Source of the DNA: Pseudovibrio sp. Alg231-02
Lineage (GTDB): Bacteria > Pseudomonadota > Alphaproteobacteria > Rhizobiales > Stappiaceae
Assembly (NCBI RefSeq): GCF_900143565.1
Contig: NZ_FREX01000005.1
Location: 186,001 to 250,000, forward strand
Length of the DNA stretch: 64,000 nt
Reading direction: 5' to 3'
This document shows positions 53,579-61,163 of the stretch, in pieces. Below the pieces are notes generated by a model. That model did no database searches. It had not been told where the DNA came from and saw only the letters and a program-made list of their open reading frames with translations. Each line of letters starts with the position of its first letter. Position 1 is the stretch's first letter. A program made the position numbers and the translations under genes.

Positions 53579-54289
53579 ATGACAAACACTCCGAAAACCA
53601 AGGTGCTTGTTTCCGACCTTGCCAAGTCCTTCAAGATGCACTTGCGAGATGGCTTGGAAATCCCTGTCGTCTCCGGTGTGAACTTCTCCGTTTCAGCAGG
53701 AGAATGTGTGGTTCTTGGCGGTCCGTCAGGTTCGGGTAAAAGTTCAATCCTGAAAATGATCTACGCCAACTACCGTTGCCAGAAAGGGCAGATCCTGATC
53801 ACGGATGGTGATGAGATTGTCAACGTAGCCGACGCAACTCCACGCCGCATTATCCGCCTGCGCGAAACCACAATCGGTTACGTCTCACAGTTCCTCCGCG
53901 CAATCCCACGCGTCCCAGCACTCACGCTGGTTGCCGAACCTCTTATGGCGCAAGGCGTTGCAGAAGACGAAGCGTTTGAGCGCGCTGGCAACTTGCTTTC
54001 CCGCCTCAATGTGCCAGAGCGCCTCTGGCAGTTACCACCAGCGACTTTCTCGGGCGGAGAACAGCAACGCGTCAACATCGCCCGCGGTTTCATCGCGCAC
54101 TACCCGATTCTTCTTCTCGACGAACCAACCGCCTCACTCGATGCAGCAAACCGAGCTGTTGTAGTTGAGCTGGTGGAAGAGAAGAAAACGCAAGGTGTAG
54201 CAATGGTCGGCATTCTTCACGATCATGACGTTCGCGATGCCATTGCGGACCGGATCATCGACGTAACTTCATTCGCGTCGGCTGCATAA
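53579..54289 (+). CDS. phnL: C-P lyase-associated ABC-type ATPase PhnL
   Basis: A 236-residue ATPase, the partner of PhnK in the C-P lyase assembly. Walker A GPSGSGKSS, signature FSGGEQQRVNIARGF, Walker B LLLDEPTASLD, and the late VGILHDHDVRDAIADRI seen in PhnL. Ends ITSFA-like near the downstream acetyltransferase gene. Confidence 0.93.
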   Translation: MTNTPKTKVLVSDLAKSFKMHLRDGLEIPVVSGVNFSVSAGECVVLGGPSGSGKSSILKMIYANYRCQKGQILITDGDEIVNVADATPRRIIRLRETTIGYVSQFLRAIPRVPALTLVAEPLMAQGVAEDEAFERAGNLLSRLNVPERLWQLPPATFSGGEQQRVNIARGFIAHYPILLLDEPTASLDAANRAVVVELVEEKKTQGVAMVGILHDHDVRDAIADRIIDVTSFASAA

Positions 54290-54331
54290 AGCATATCCGA
54301 AAGCGGTATGCAGAGAAGGGAAACTCGCTCC

Positions 54332-54955
54332 ATGATAAAGCACCCCAAAATTGCGGAGACGGTCATTGAGTCAACCGTCACCCATCGAGAGGCTGCAGTT
54401 GGCAAGCAATGCGAAGTGCTTGGCCCAACCTATCTGGAATATTGTGAGATTGGCGACTATTCCTACATTGGCCCGAACTCAACGGTTGCGGACACCACAA
54501 TCGGCAAGTTCACGGCCATTGCATCCAATGTTCGCCTTGGCCCTCCCAATCATCCCCTGGAGCGGGTTTCCCAACATCGCTTTACCTACACCCCCGAATA
54601 CTACCGCGAAGATAAAGAACGGGATCACCAGTTCTTTGCTGATCGCAGGGCTGCGCGTGTCATTATAGGCAATGACGTTTGGATCGGACACGGCGTAACC
54701 GTGCTACCCAGCGTAACGATTGGCGACGGCGCAATCCTTGCAGCAGGCGCTGTGGTGGCGAAAAGCGTGGAGCCCTACACCATCGTAGGCGGTGTCCCGG
54801 CAAAACCGATCAAGAGACGCTTCTCCAAGGAAGCTGCTGACCGGCTGATCCAACTCAAATGGTGGGACTGGTCAGAGGACATAATCTTCGAGCGGCTCCC
54901 TCTGTTTCAATCGATGACTGTGGAAAGGTTTCTGGAACACTTCGAACCAGCCTGA
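54332..54955 (+). CDS. Phosphonate-cluster hexapeptide-repeat acetyltransferase (TIGR03308-like)
   Basis: About 207 residues, starting at ATG 54332 with AAGGGAAA eight bases upstream; an ATG at 54308 is in frame. Left-handed beta-helix repeats are plain (IGDYSYIGPNSTVADTTIGKFTAIA; VIIGNDVWIGHGVTVLPSVTIGDGAILAAGAVVAKSV), with the conserved GGVPAKPIKRRF tail. This xenobiotic-type acyltransferase recurs in phn operons and might, like PhnO, acetylate aminoalkylphosphonates, but the family is not characterised. Follows phnL by 42 bases. Confidence 0.88.
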   Translation: MIKHPKIAETVIESTVTHREAAVGKQCEVLGPTYLEYCEIGDYSYIGPNSTVADTTIGKFTAIASNVRLGPPNHPLERVSQHRFTYTPEYYREDKERDHQFFADRRAARVIIGNDVWIGHGVTVLPSVTIGDGAILAAGAVVAKSVEPYTIVGGVPAKPIKRRFSKEAADRLIQLKWWDWSEDIIFERLPLFQSMTVERFLEHFEPA

Positions 54956-55013
54956 GGTGTCATAGGACTGACACCGTTTGCCCGGTACTTCGAAGCCCAA
55001 GGATATTCTGGAT

Positions 55014-55712
55014 ATGCGTTACTCAATCTATTTCACACACCCACAGTCAGCCACGCTCACGGAGTTGGGAAGCCAATGGCTCGGGCGCTCAGCCTTTTCC
55101 AATGAAAGCCTCGCACACCCGCACCTGAACGAGTTTGGGCCCGGGCACCTGCACTCAATCACCGAAGACGCACGTCGCTATGGCTTCCACGCCACCATGA
55201 AACCACCATTCCATCTGGCGGAAGGTAAATCGCAGGAAGATGCAAAAGCAGCTTTCAGCACGTTCGCCAAGCAAACATCTGCCTTCACCATCGAAGGACT
55301 TGCGCCAACCTTCCTCGGCAAGTTTCTCGCCCTGACACCGACGCAGCCGTCAGAACAGCTCAACGGACTGGCAGCGCAATGCATCAAACAGCTCGACCAT
55401 CTTCGCGCACCTTTGAGCGAACAAGACATCGAACGACGCCGCAAAGCGAACCTGACACCACAGCAGGATGCCTACATGCTGGAGTGGGGCTACCCCTACA
55501 TTTTCAAGCATTTCCATTTTCATATGACCCTGTCAAAACGACTTGAAGACGAGAACGAGCGCAAAGCTCTCAAAGCTGCCGCAGAAGACCACTTCAAGCC
55601 TGTCATTCATCAACCAATCTCCATTTCGCACCTCGCCCTCTGCGTTGAACCAGAGGCTGGGGCGCCATTTCAAGTCATTGAAATAAGACCATTGGAAGGA
55701 CAAGTAGCATGA
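55014..55712 (+). CDS. DUF1045 phosphonate-operon protein, 2H phosphoesterase fold
   Basis: A 232-residue protein of the DUF1045/TIGR03223 family known only from phosphonate gene neighbourhoods. It has the two HxT motifs that define 2H phosphoesterases: GFHATMKPPF near residue 60 and FHMTLSKRL near residue 168. Such enzymes open cyclic phosphodiesters. The C-P lyase path makes phosphoribosyl-1,2-cyclic phosphate, in E. coli hydrolysed by PhnP, which is missing here. The present protein is a candidate replacement (inference). Start ATG 55014; the stop overlaps the phnM start (ATGA), so the two are coupled. Confidence 0.9.
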   Translation: MRYSIYFTHPQSATLTELGSQWLGRSAFSNESLAHPHLNEFGPGHLHSITEDARRYGFHATMKPPFHLAEGKSQEDAKAAFSTFAKQTSAFTIEGLAPTFLGKFLALTPTQPSEQLNGLAAQCIKQLDHLRAPLSEQDIERRRKANLTPQQDAYMLEWGYPYIFKHFHFHMTLSKRLEDENERKALKAAAEDHFKPVIHQPISISHLALCVEPEAGAPFQVIEIRPLEGQVA

Positions 55713-56902
55713 GCGATGTATTAGTCGGCGAAGCGCCACATCAGACATCAACAATGGTCGAGCCACACACACCAATGACCTTCACCAACGCAAAACTGAT
55801 CCTCCCCGATCAGACGCTGGAAGGCACACTGGCAGTCGAAAATGGCATGATCAGCGACTTAAGCGACGGCAATACGTCCAATGCACTGGACTGCGAAGGC
55901 GACTACCTCATTCCCGGTCTTGTCGAGCTGCATACCGATCATCTCGAAAACCACTACAAGCCCCGCCCCGGCGTCACATGGAACGCAGTCTCTGCCGTTC
56001 AGGCCCACGACGCGCAGATTGCCTGTTCTGGCATCACCACCGTGTTCGATGCCCTGCGCGTTGGCATGGAAGACGACGCAGACCTGACTGCACAAGACAT
56101 GCGGGCCATGGCGGATGCAATCGAGATCGGTCAACAAGAAGGCCGCCTGCGCGCTGACCACTACATCCACCTGCGCTGCGAGGTTTCCGCCGACAATTGT
56201 GTTGAAGGCTTTGAGCTGTTCAATGACGATCCACGCGTTCGTCTCGCATCCTTGATGGACCACACACCGGGGCAACGCCAGTTCACCTCTCTGGATCAGT
56301 TCGAGCTTTACTACAAAACCAAGAAGGGTTTCTCGGACGAGCAAATGCAGGAATTCATGCTGCAAATGCAGGCCCGTGCAGATCGCAACTCCGATAAGAA
56401 CCGCCTTGCGATCGCAGACCGCGCCAAAGCTGCAGGCATGATGCTGGCCAGCCATGACGACGCGACCCTTGCCCACGTTGAGGAAGCAAACAAGTTTGGC
56501 ATCAACGTCGCTGAGTTCCCAACCACCATGGAAGCGGCAAAGGCCTCACACGAAGCTGGCATGGCTGTGTTGATGGGGGCTCCAAACGTGGTGCGCGGCA
56601 AGTCCCACTCCGGCAACATTTCCGCCCGTGAGCTGGCAGAAGCCGGTTATCTGGACGTCTTGTCCTCGGACTATGTTCCAGTCTCCCTTCTGCAAGCAGC
56701 CTTCTTGCTAGCCCAGCAAATTGAGCGCATCTCCATTCCCGAAGCCGTACAAAAGGTAACCAAGATCCCGTCAGAGGCTGTGGGCCTTACAGATCGCGGC
56801 GCACTTGAAGTTGGCCGCCGCGCGGACCTGGTGCAAGTGCGAATGGTTGGCGACGTGCCAATCGTCCGTGGTGTCTGGCGCGAAGGATATCGCGTCGCAT
56901 AG
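55709..56902 (+). CDS. phnM: PhnM, ribosyl triphosphonate pyrophosphohydrolase
   Basis: A 397-residue amidohydrolase-superfamily enzyme that removes pyrophosphate from ribosyl-1-phosphonate triphosphate. Metal ligands appear in LVELHTDHLENHYKPRPGV, the later DHTPGQRQ, and ASHDDAT. The extra N-terminal 23 residues relative to E. coli PhnM may be unused, since an internal Met precedes TFTNAKLILPD. Coupled to DUF1045 by ATGA overlap. Confidence 0.94.
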   Translation: MSDVLVGEAPHQTSTMVEPHTPMTFTNAKLILPDQTLEGTLAVENGMISDLSDGNTSNALDCEGDYLIPGLVELHTDHLENHYKPRPGVTWNAVSAVQAHDAQIACSGITTVFDALRVGMEDDADLTAQDMRAMADAIEIGQQEGRLRADHYIHLRCEVSADNCVEGFELFNDDPRVRLASLMDHTPGQRQFTSLDQFELYYKTKKGFSDEQMQEFMLQMQARADRNSDKNRLAIADRAKAAGMMLASHDDATLAHVEEANKFGINVAEFPTTMEAAKASHEAGMAVLMGAPNVVRGKSHSGNISARELAEAGYLDVLSSDYVPVSLLQAAFLLAQQIERISIPEAVQKVTKIPSEAVGLTDRGALEVGRRADLVQVRMVGDVPIVRGVWREGYRVA

Positions 56903-56928
56903 CACAGCTGATGAGAGGGGGATCTATC

Positions 56929-57561
56929 GTGACGGTTTTGGATACAGCTCAGGAGCAAGCAAAAAAGCTTGGCCCTGGCGCACTAATCATGGTCGTTGGG
57001 CCAAGCGGTGCAGGCAAAGATACACTGATTTATGGCTATAAAGAGCAGTGTGAAGGCGATACAAACATCATATTTGCCCGTCGCCTGATTACCCGTCCGG
57101 CAGATGCCGGCTCAGAACCGCACGAAGCAGTCTGCCACGAAGACATGTCGGAGCTCATCGATCAGGGACGCGTGGCATTGTCGTGGCCTGCTCATGGATT
57201 GACCTACGCTCTGCCGGAATGCGTCGATCACCACATCGCCAAAGGCGGGATTGCCATTGCAAATGGCTCACGAAAAGCCTTGGCAGAAGCCGTTGGCAAG
57301 TATGAGAAACTGCTGGTCGTACATATCACGGCACCAATCCACGTGCTCGCGCAACGCCTGTCCATGAGAGGCCGCGAAACCACAGAGGATATCGAGCAAC
57401 GTCTGAGACGCGCAGATCTTTCGCTACCGGAACTACCGCATCTGGTGGAAATACAAAACACAAACGACCCTCAGGACGGCATCAAGCAACTGGAACAAGC
57501 AATCACGGCATTTATGCGCGGAGCTTTTTCATTGCCTCTAAGCCCAGCAGGTGCGCGGTGA
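56929..57561 (+). CDS. phnN: PhnN, ribose 1,5-bisphosphate phosphokinase
   Basis: A 210-residue kinase that converts ribose 1,5-bisphosphate to PRPP. P-loop GPSGAGKDTL, then FARRLITRPADAG-SEPHEAV, FALSWPAHGLTYAL-type loop and a guanylate-kinase-like fold. I use the GTG at 56929 behind GAGGGGG; an ATG at 56911 precedes that site. Its last 50 bases overlap the 3' end of the convergent TetR gene. It ends the phn cluster. Confidence 0.93.
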   Translation: MTVLDTAQEQAKKLGPGALIMVVGPSGAGKDTLIYGYKEQCEGDTNIIFARRLITRPADAGSEPHEAVCHEDMSELIDQGRVALSWPAHGLTYALPECVDHHIAKGGIAIANGSRKALAEAVGKYEKLLVVHITAPIHVLAQRLSMRGRETTEDIEQRLRRADLSLPELPHLVEIQNTNDPQDGIKQLEQAITAFMRGAFSLPLSPAGAR

Positions 57562-58174
57562 TCATGCCAAACAAAGCCGGAGCAAATTCGTACTTGAGTG
57601 GAGCAAATTCTGGCTCCTCGTAGAGTGTCACCAGAACTGGCGGTGGATTGGTCACAGGCCACAGTCCGGCAACGAACACATGAATGCTGAAGAAGACACT
57701 CATCGCCTCTTCCGCATCAAGCCACGGCAACCCTTTTTGCAAAGCGCTTGTTGCTCGGGCAGCTTCCACCAGCAAGGCGCGCTTGAAATCACGTACACAA
57801 TCAATGGAGATATTCTTCTCCATTGTCGGAGCAATTTCACTCATCAGCTCACATAGCACCTGACGCGACGCGAACATTTCAGCAAGAAGCTTCGCCATAT
57901 CAGCGGGAGCCATCTCACCGGGGACTTCCTGCTCCAGATCCTCAATCAGCTTGACAAAATCACGTAGCAGCAACTCAACCAGAATGGCTTCCCGCGTTTC
58001 AAAATACCGATAAATGTTGGATTTCACGATACCTGCACGGCTGGCAATTGCCTGCAAGGTCAGTCCATCTACGCCGTCCTGCTCAAGCACGCAGGTCGCG
58101 GCACGTATAAGATCATTATGGCGCTGTGCCTTCGCTTCGGCAGATCTGGCGCGCTGAAAACTCTGGTTGGTCAT
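57512..58174 (-). CDS. TetR family transcriptional regulator
   Basis: About 220 residues from ATG 58174 (ATG 58204 also possible; neither has a clear ribosome site). Helix-turn-helix: LTLQAIASRAGIVKSNIYRYFETREAILVEL. The C-terminal domain resembles the DUF/YagT-linked TetR regulators. Divergent from the molybdenum hydroxylase genes, with an operator-like repeat in the gap, so it is their likely repressor. Converges on phnN. Confidence 0.92.
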   Translation of the reverse strand: MTNQSFQRARSAEAKAQRHNDLIRAATCVLEQDGVDGLTLQAIASRAGIVKSNIYRYFETREAILVELLLRDFVKLIEDLEQEVPGEMAPADMAKLLAEMFASRQVLCELMSEIAPTMEKNISIDCVRDFKRALLVEAARATSALQKGLPWLDAEEAMSVFFSIHVFVAGLWPVTNPPPVLVTLYEEPEFAPLKYEFAPALFGMITAHLLGLEAMKKLRA

Positions 58175-58228
58175 AGTTTGGTGATAGGTCTCATTCCAAT
58201 CCATGTCAATTAAACTTGGCAAGGTCCA

Positions 58229-58257
58229 TTGACAAACATCTGTCAGATCATAAGTTA
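58229..58257 (+). promoter_or_regulatory. Promoter with TGACA-N6-TGTCA operator for iorAB
   Basis: TTGACA (58229-58234) forms a good -35 box with a weaker TAAGTT -10 near 58251. The inverted repeat TGACA...TGTCA (58230-58245) overlaps the -35 box, as expected for TetR repression. It lies about 50 bases before the iorA start. Confidence 0.5.
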
Positions 58258-58304
58258 AGAGAACAAAAGTCTCCTAACTATAAATTTACGGGATCGCCAG
58301 ACAA

Positions 58305-58769
58305 ATGTACCCGAAGATACCTCTGACCGTGAATGGTCAAAAACAAGAGATAGAAGCCGACCCGGAAATGCCACTTCTGTGGGCGCTTCGGGACATTATG
58401 GATATCAAAGGCCCTAAATTCGGATGCGGTATTGCAGCCTGTGGCGCATGCACCGTTTTGATTGATGGGGAGGCCGTGCGTTCCTGCTCGCAGCCGGTTG
58501 GAGAAGTCGAAGGTGAGATCACCACCATCGAAGGCATCTCCCAAGGCGATGAACTGCATGCCGTTCAGCAAGCGTGGATGAAACACTCCGTTCCTCAATG
58601 CGGTTACTGCCAGTCCGGCCAGATCATGGCTGCAGTCGCTCTATTGGAGGAAAATCCAGACCCGACCGATGAAGACATCAGCGATGCCATGACCAATCTG
58701 TGTCGCTGTGGCACCTACCCAAAAATCAAAGCCGCGATCAAAGACGCAGCACAAACGCTGGGAGCTTGA
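58305..58769 (+). CDS. [2Fe-2S] small subunit of a molybdenum hydroxylase (IorA/YagT type)
   Basis: A 154-residue iron-sulfur protein. First cluster cysteines: GCGIAACGACTV with the fourth in VRSCSQP; second cluster: QCGYCQSGQIM and LCRCGTYPKI. It passes electrons from the large subunit encoded two bases later. Length and order match the IorA/aldehyde dehydrogenase small subunit. Confidence 0.93.
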   Translation: MYPKIPLTVNGQKQEIEADPEMPLLWALRDIMDIKGPKFGCGIAACGACTVLIDGEAVRSCSQPVGEVEGEITTIEGISQGDELHAVQQAWMKHSVPQCGYCQSGQIMAAVALLEENPDPTDEDISDAMTNLCRCGTYPKIKAAIKDAAQTLGA

Positions 58770-58771
58770 AG

Positions 58772-61054
58772 ATGAGCCGATTGGGAAAATACACCCGCCG
58801 TGCCTTTCTCGGCCTTGGCGTTGCAGCTGCCGGTGGTCTTGCCGTGGGCTTCTATTTCTACCAAAAACCCTATGCAAACCCATTGGACGCCAAGAAGGCT
58901 GAAGGTGAAACACCGTTCAATCCCTATGTGATGATTGATCAAGACAACACCATCACTATCATCGCTCCACGTGCTGAGATGGGTCAGGGCATCCACACAA
59001 CACTGGCAGCTCTGGTCGCCGAAGAGCTGGAAGTTCCACTTGAGCAGGTGGTTGTGGAACATGGTCCATCCAGCCCGGCTTATTTCAATGCTGCAATGCT
59101 GGAGGAATCCACCCCCTTCCCGTTTTATGATGAAAGTGTCTTGGCAGAACTTGCGCGCGGCTCGATGAAAATCGTCGCCAAGTTTCTCGGCCTGAACATG
59201 ACGGGCGGCTCCTCCTCTACGACGGATGCCTTCGTGAAGATGCGTGAAGCCGGATATGCCGCAAAGTTCGTCCTGCTAAAAGCAGCAGCAGAACACTTCG
59301 GCACCTCAGAAGATAATCTCACACTTGCAGACGGTACCATCACAGACCCAGCCTCCGGCAAGTCTGTCACTTATGGAGAGCTGGCCAGCAAAGCAGCTGC
59401 GGTCTCACCTCCAAGCGAGATGAAGCTTAAGAAAGCCAGTGACTGGAAGATCCTCGGCAAATCGCAAAAGCGTGTTGAGTTGAAAGACAAAGTCACCGGA
59501 GGCCGCATTTTCGGCATCGACGTACAACTGCCAAACATGCTTTACGGCACCGTAAGAATGGCCCCGCGCAAAGGTGTCAGCCTCAAGAGCTACGACAAGA
59601 CCGCAACACTCGCCATTCCTGGCGTCAAAGATGTCGTCGAAATCAGAACAATCACGGGTGAAGGTCTGGGCGTTGTCGCTGACAACACCTGGGCAGCGTT
59701 CAAAGGCGCTGAAGCCTTGGAGATCGAGTGGGACGATCCACTCTCCCTTCAAAACTCCGATCAAATGTGGTCCGCCCTTGAAAACGCACTGACGCAAGAA
59801 GCCACATTCGAGTTGGGTGGCACCGGATCTGATGCAGAGGTCTTTACATCTATCCCGGAAAGTGAAGCCGTATCAGCGCAATACCGTGTCCCATTCCTGG
59901 CCCACGCCACGATGGAGCCAATGAACGCGACAGCCCAGCACGACGAAAACACGATCCGTGTCTGGACTGGAACACAGGCTCCCGGCCTCATTCAGTCTGT
60001 TGTCTCCAGTCACTTCGACATGGACAGCGCCAACATTGACGTTACCACTACCCGTCTCGGTGGAGGCTTTGGACGTTGTCTGGAAGTCGACTTTGCGCTC
60101 TATGCTGCAGTCATTGCCAAAGCAACCGCACCAAATCCAGTAAAAGTGACTTGGACGCGCGAAGAAGACACGCAGCACGACACCTACCGTCCAATGGCGA
60201 TTGGCCAGTTCAAAGGTCAGGTGACACCGGATGGCACGTTAAAGACCATGGACATGCAGGTGGCTTCCCCATCCATCATCCAGAGCGTAATGCCACGGAT
60301 CTTCCCGGGTATCAGCCCTGCAGGTCCAGACAACACAGTACTCGATGGCGCCTTCAATCAGCCGCTGGATGTTGAAAACATCCGCTGTCAGGCTCACGTG
60401 GCAGATCTTCAGGTGCCTATTGGTTTCTGGCGCTCAGTCGGCAATTCCGTCAACGGTTTCTTTCATGAGAGCTTTATGGATGAAGCTGCACACAAAGCTG
60501 GCAAAGATCCACTTGAGTTCCGCTTGGCTCATCTAACCAGCGATGAATTCCGGCCAGCACGGGAAGCCTTGAAGCGCGTCGCAGAAATGTCCGGCTGGGG
60601 TACACCGCTACCCGCAGGCAAAGGCCGCGGCATCGCCCACGTTCTGTCCTTCGGTACGTGGACCGCACAAGTGGTTCAGGTTGATGTCACCGACAACACT
60701 GTCACTATTGAGGAAGTCTGGGCCGTTGCCGATCCGGGCATAGTTCTTGATCCGGGTATATTCAAGGATCAAATCATGTCCGGTATCAACTTCGGGCTCA
60801 GTCAGGCGCTGGGACAGGAAATCACATGGGTTGATGGCGAGATCGAACAAGCAAACTTCGACACGTTCGATGCCATGCGCATGCATCAAGCTCCCAAGAT
60901 CACCATTGAGTTGCTGGAGAATTCTCCACGAATGGGTGGTGCAGGCGAACCTGGTACACCACCATCAACGCCAGCATTGGCAAATGCAATCTTCGCAGCA
61001 ACAGGTAAGCGCATCAGGCAGATGCCACTCAGCAACGAGATCGACTTTATCTAA
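58772..61054 (+). CDS. Molybdopterin-binding large subunit of an aldehyde/isoquinoline oxidoreductase (IorB type), Tat-exported
   Basis: A 760-residue subunit starting ATG 58772, two bases after the small subunit. The N-terminus has a twin-arginine signal YTRRAFLGLG with a hydrophobic stretch. Cofactor motifs: APRAEMGQGIHT, LGGGFGRCLEVD, and the catalytic Glu in GGAGEPGTPP. The single-gene large subunit without a separate FAD subunit is the IorAB plan, exchanging electrons with a cytochrome c; no cytochrome gene follows. Substrate may be an aldehyde or N-heterocycle. A bidirectional terminator follows. Confidence 0.92.
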   Translation: MSRLGKYTRRAFLGLGVAAAGGLAVGFYFYQKPYANPLDAKKAEGETPFNPYVMIDQDNTITIIAPRAEMGQGIHTTLAALVAEELEVPLEQVVVEHGPSSPAYFNAAMLEESTPFPFYDESVLAELARGSMKIVAKFLGLNMTGGSSSTTDAFVKMREAGYAAKFVLLKAAAEHFGTSEDNLTLADGTITDPASGKSVTYGELASKAAAVSPPSEMKLKKASDWKILGKSQKRVELKDKVTGGRIFGIDVQLPNMLYGTVRMAPRKGVSLKSYDKTATLAIPGVKDVVEIRTITGEGLGVVADNTWAAFKGAEALEIEWDDPLSLQNSDQMWSALENALTQEATFELGGTGSDAEVFTSIPESEAVSAQYRVPFLAHATMEPMNATAQHDENTIRVWTGTQAPGLIQSVVSSHFDMDSANIDVTTTRLGGGFGRCLEVDFALYAAVIAKATAPNPVKVTWTREEDTQHDTYRPMAIGQFKGQVTPDGTLKTMDMQVASPSIIQSVMPRIFPGISPAGPDNTVLDGAFNQPLDVENIRCQAHVADLQVPIGFWRSVGNSVNGFFHESFMDEAAHKAGKDPLEFRLAHLTSDEFRPAREALKRVAEMSGWGTPLPAGKGRGIAHVLSFGTWTAQVVQVDVTDNTVTIEEVWAVADPGIVLDPGIFKDQIMSGINFGLSQALGQEITWVDGEIEQANFDTFDAMRMHQAPKITIELLENSPRMGGAGEPGTPPSTPALANAIFAATGKRIRQMPLSNEIDFI

Positions 61055-61055
61055 A

Positions 61056-61101
61056 GAGCGTTCCGTTTGATTGTATTCAATCAAACGACAAGAATTCGCT
61101 C
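61056..61101. repeat. Nested palindrome after iorB, possible dispersed intergenic repeat
   Basis: Inner arms CGTTTGATTG (61064-61073) and CAATCAAACG (61078-61087) around TATT; outer arms GAGCG (61056-61060) and CGCTC (61097-61101). It lies just past the iorB stop and is not a normal terminator, since a separate one follows. The structure looks like a small repetitive hairpin element; copies elsewhere cannot be checked here. Confidence 0.5.
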
Positions 61102-61110
61102 AAAACAAAA

Positions 61111-61141
61111 AAAGCCCAGAGCATTCACCGCTCCGGGCTTT
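61111..61141. terminator. Bidirectional terminator between iorB and the AsmA gene
   Basis: AAAGCCCAGAGC and GCTCCGGGCTTT pair with one mismatch, loop ATTCACC, with an A-run on the left (61104-61113) and T-run on the right, so it can end both the plus- and minus-strand transcripts. Confidence 0.85.
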
Positions 61142-61163
61142 TCATTTCTGTATGGAGGCTTGA

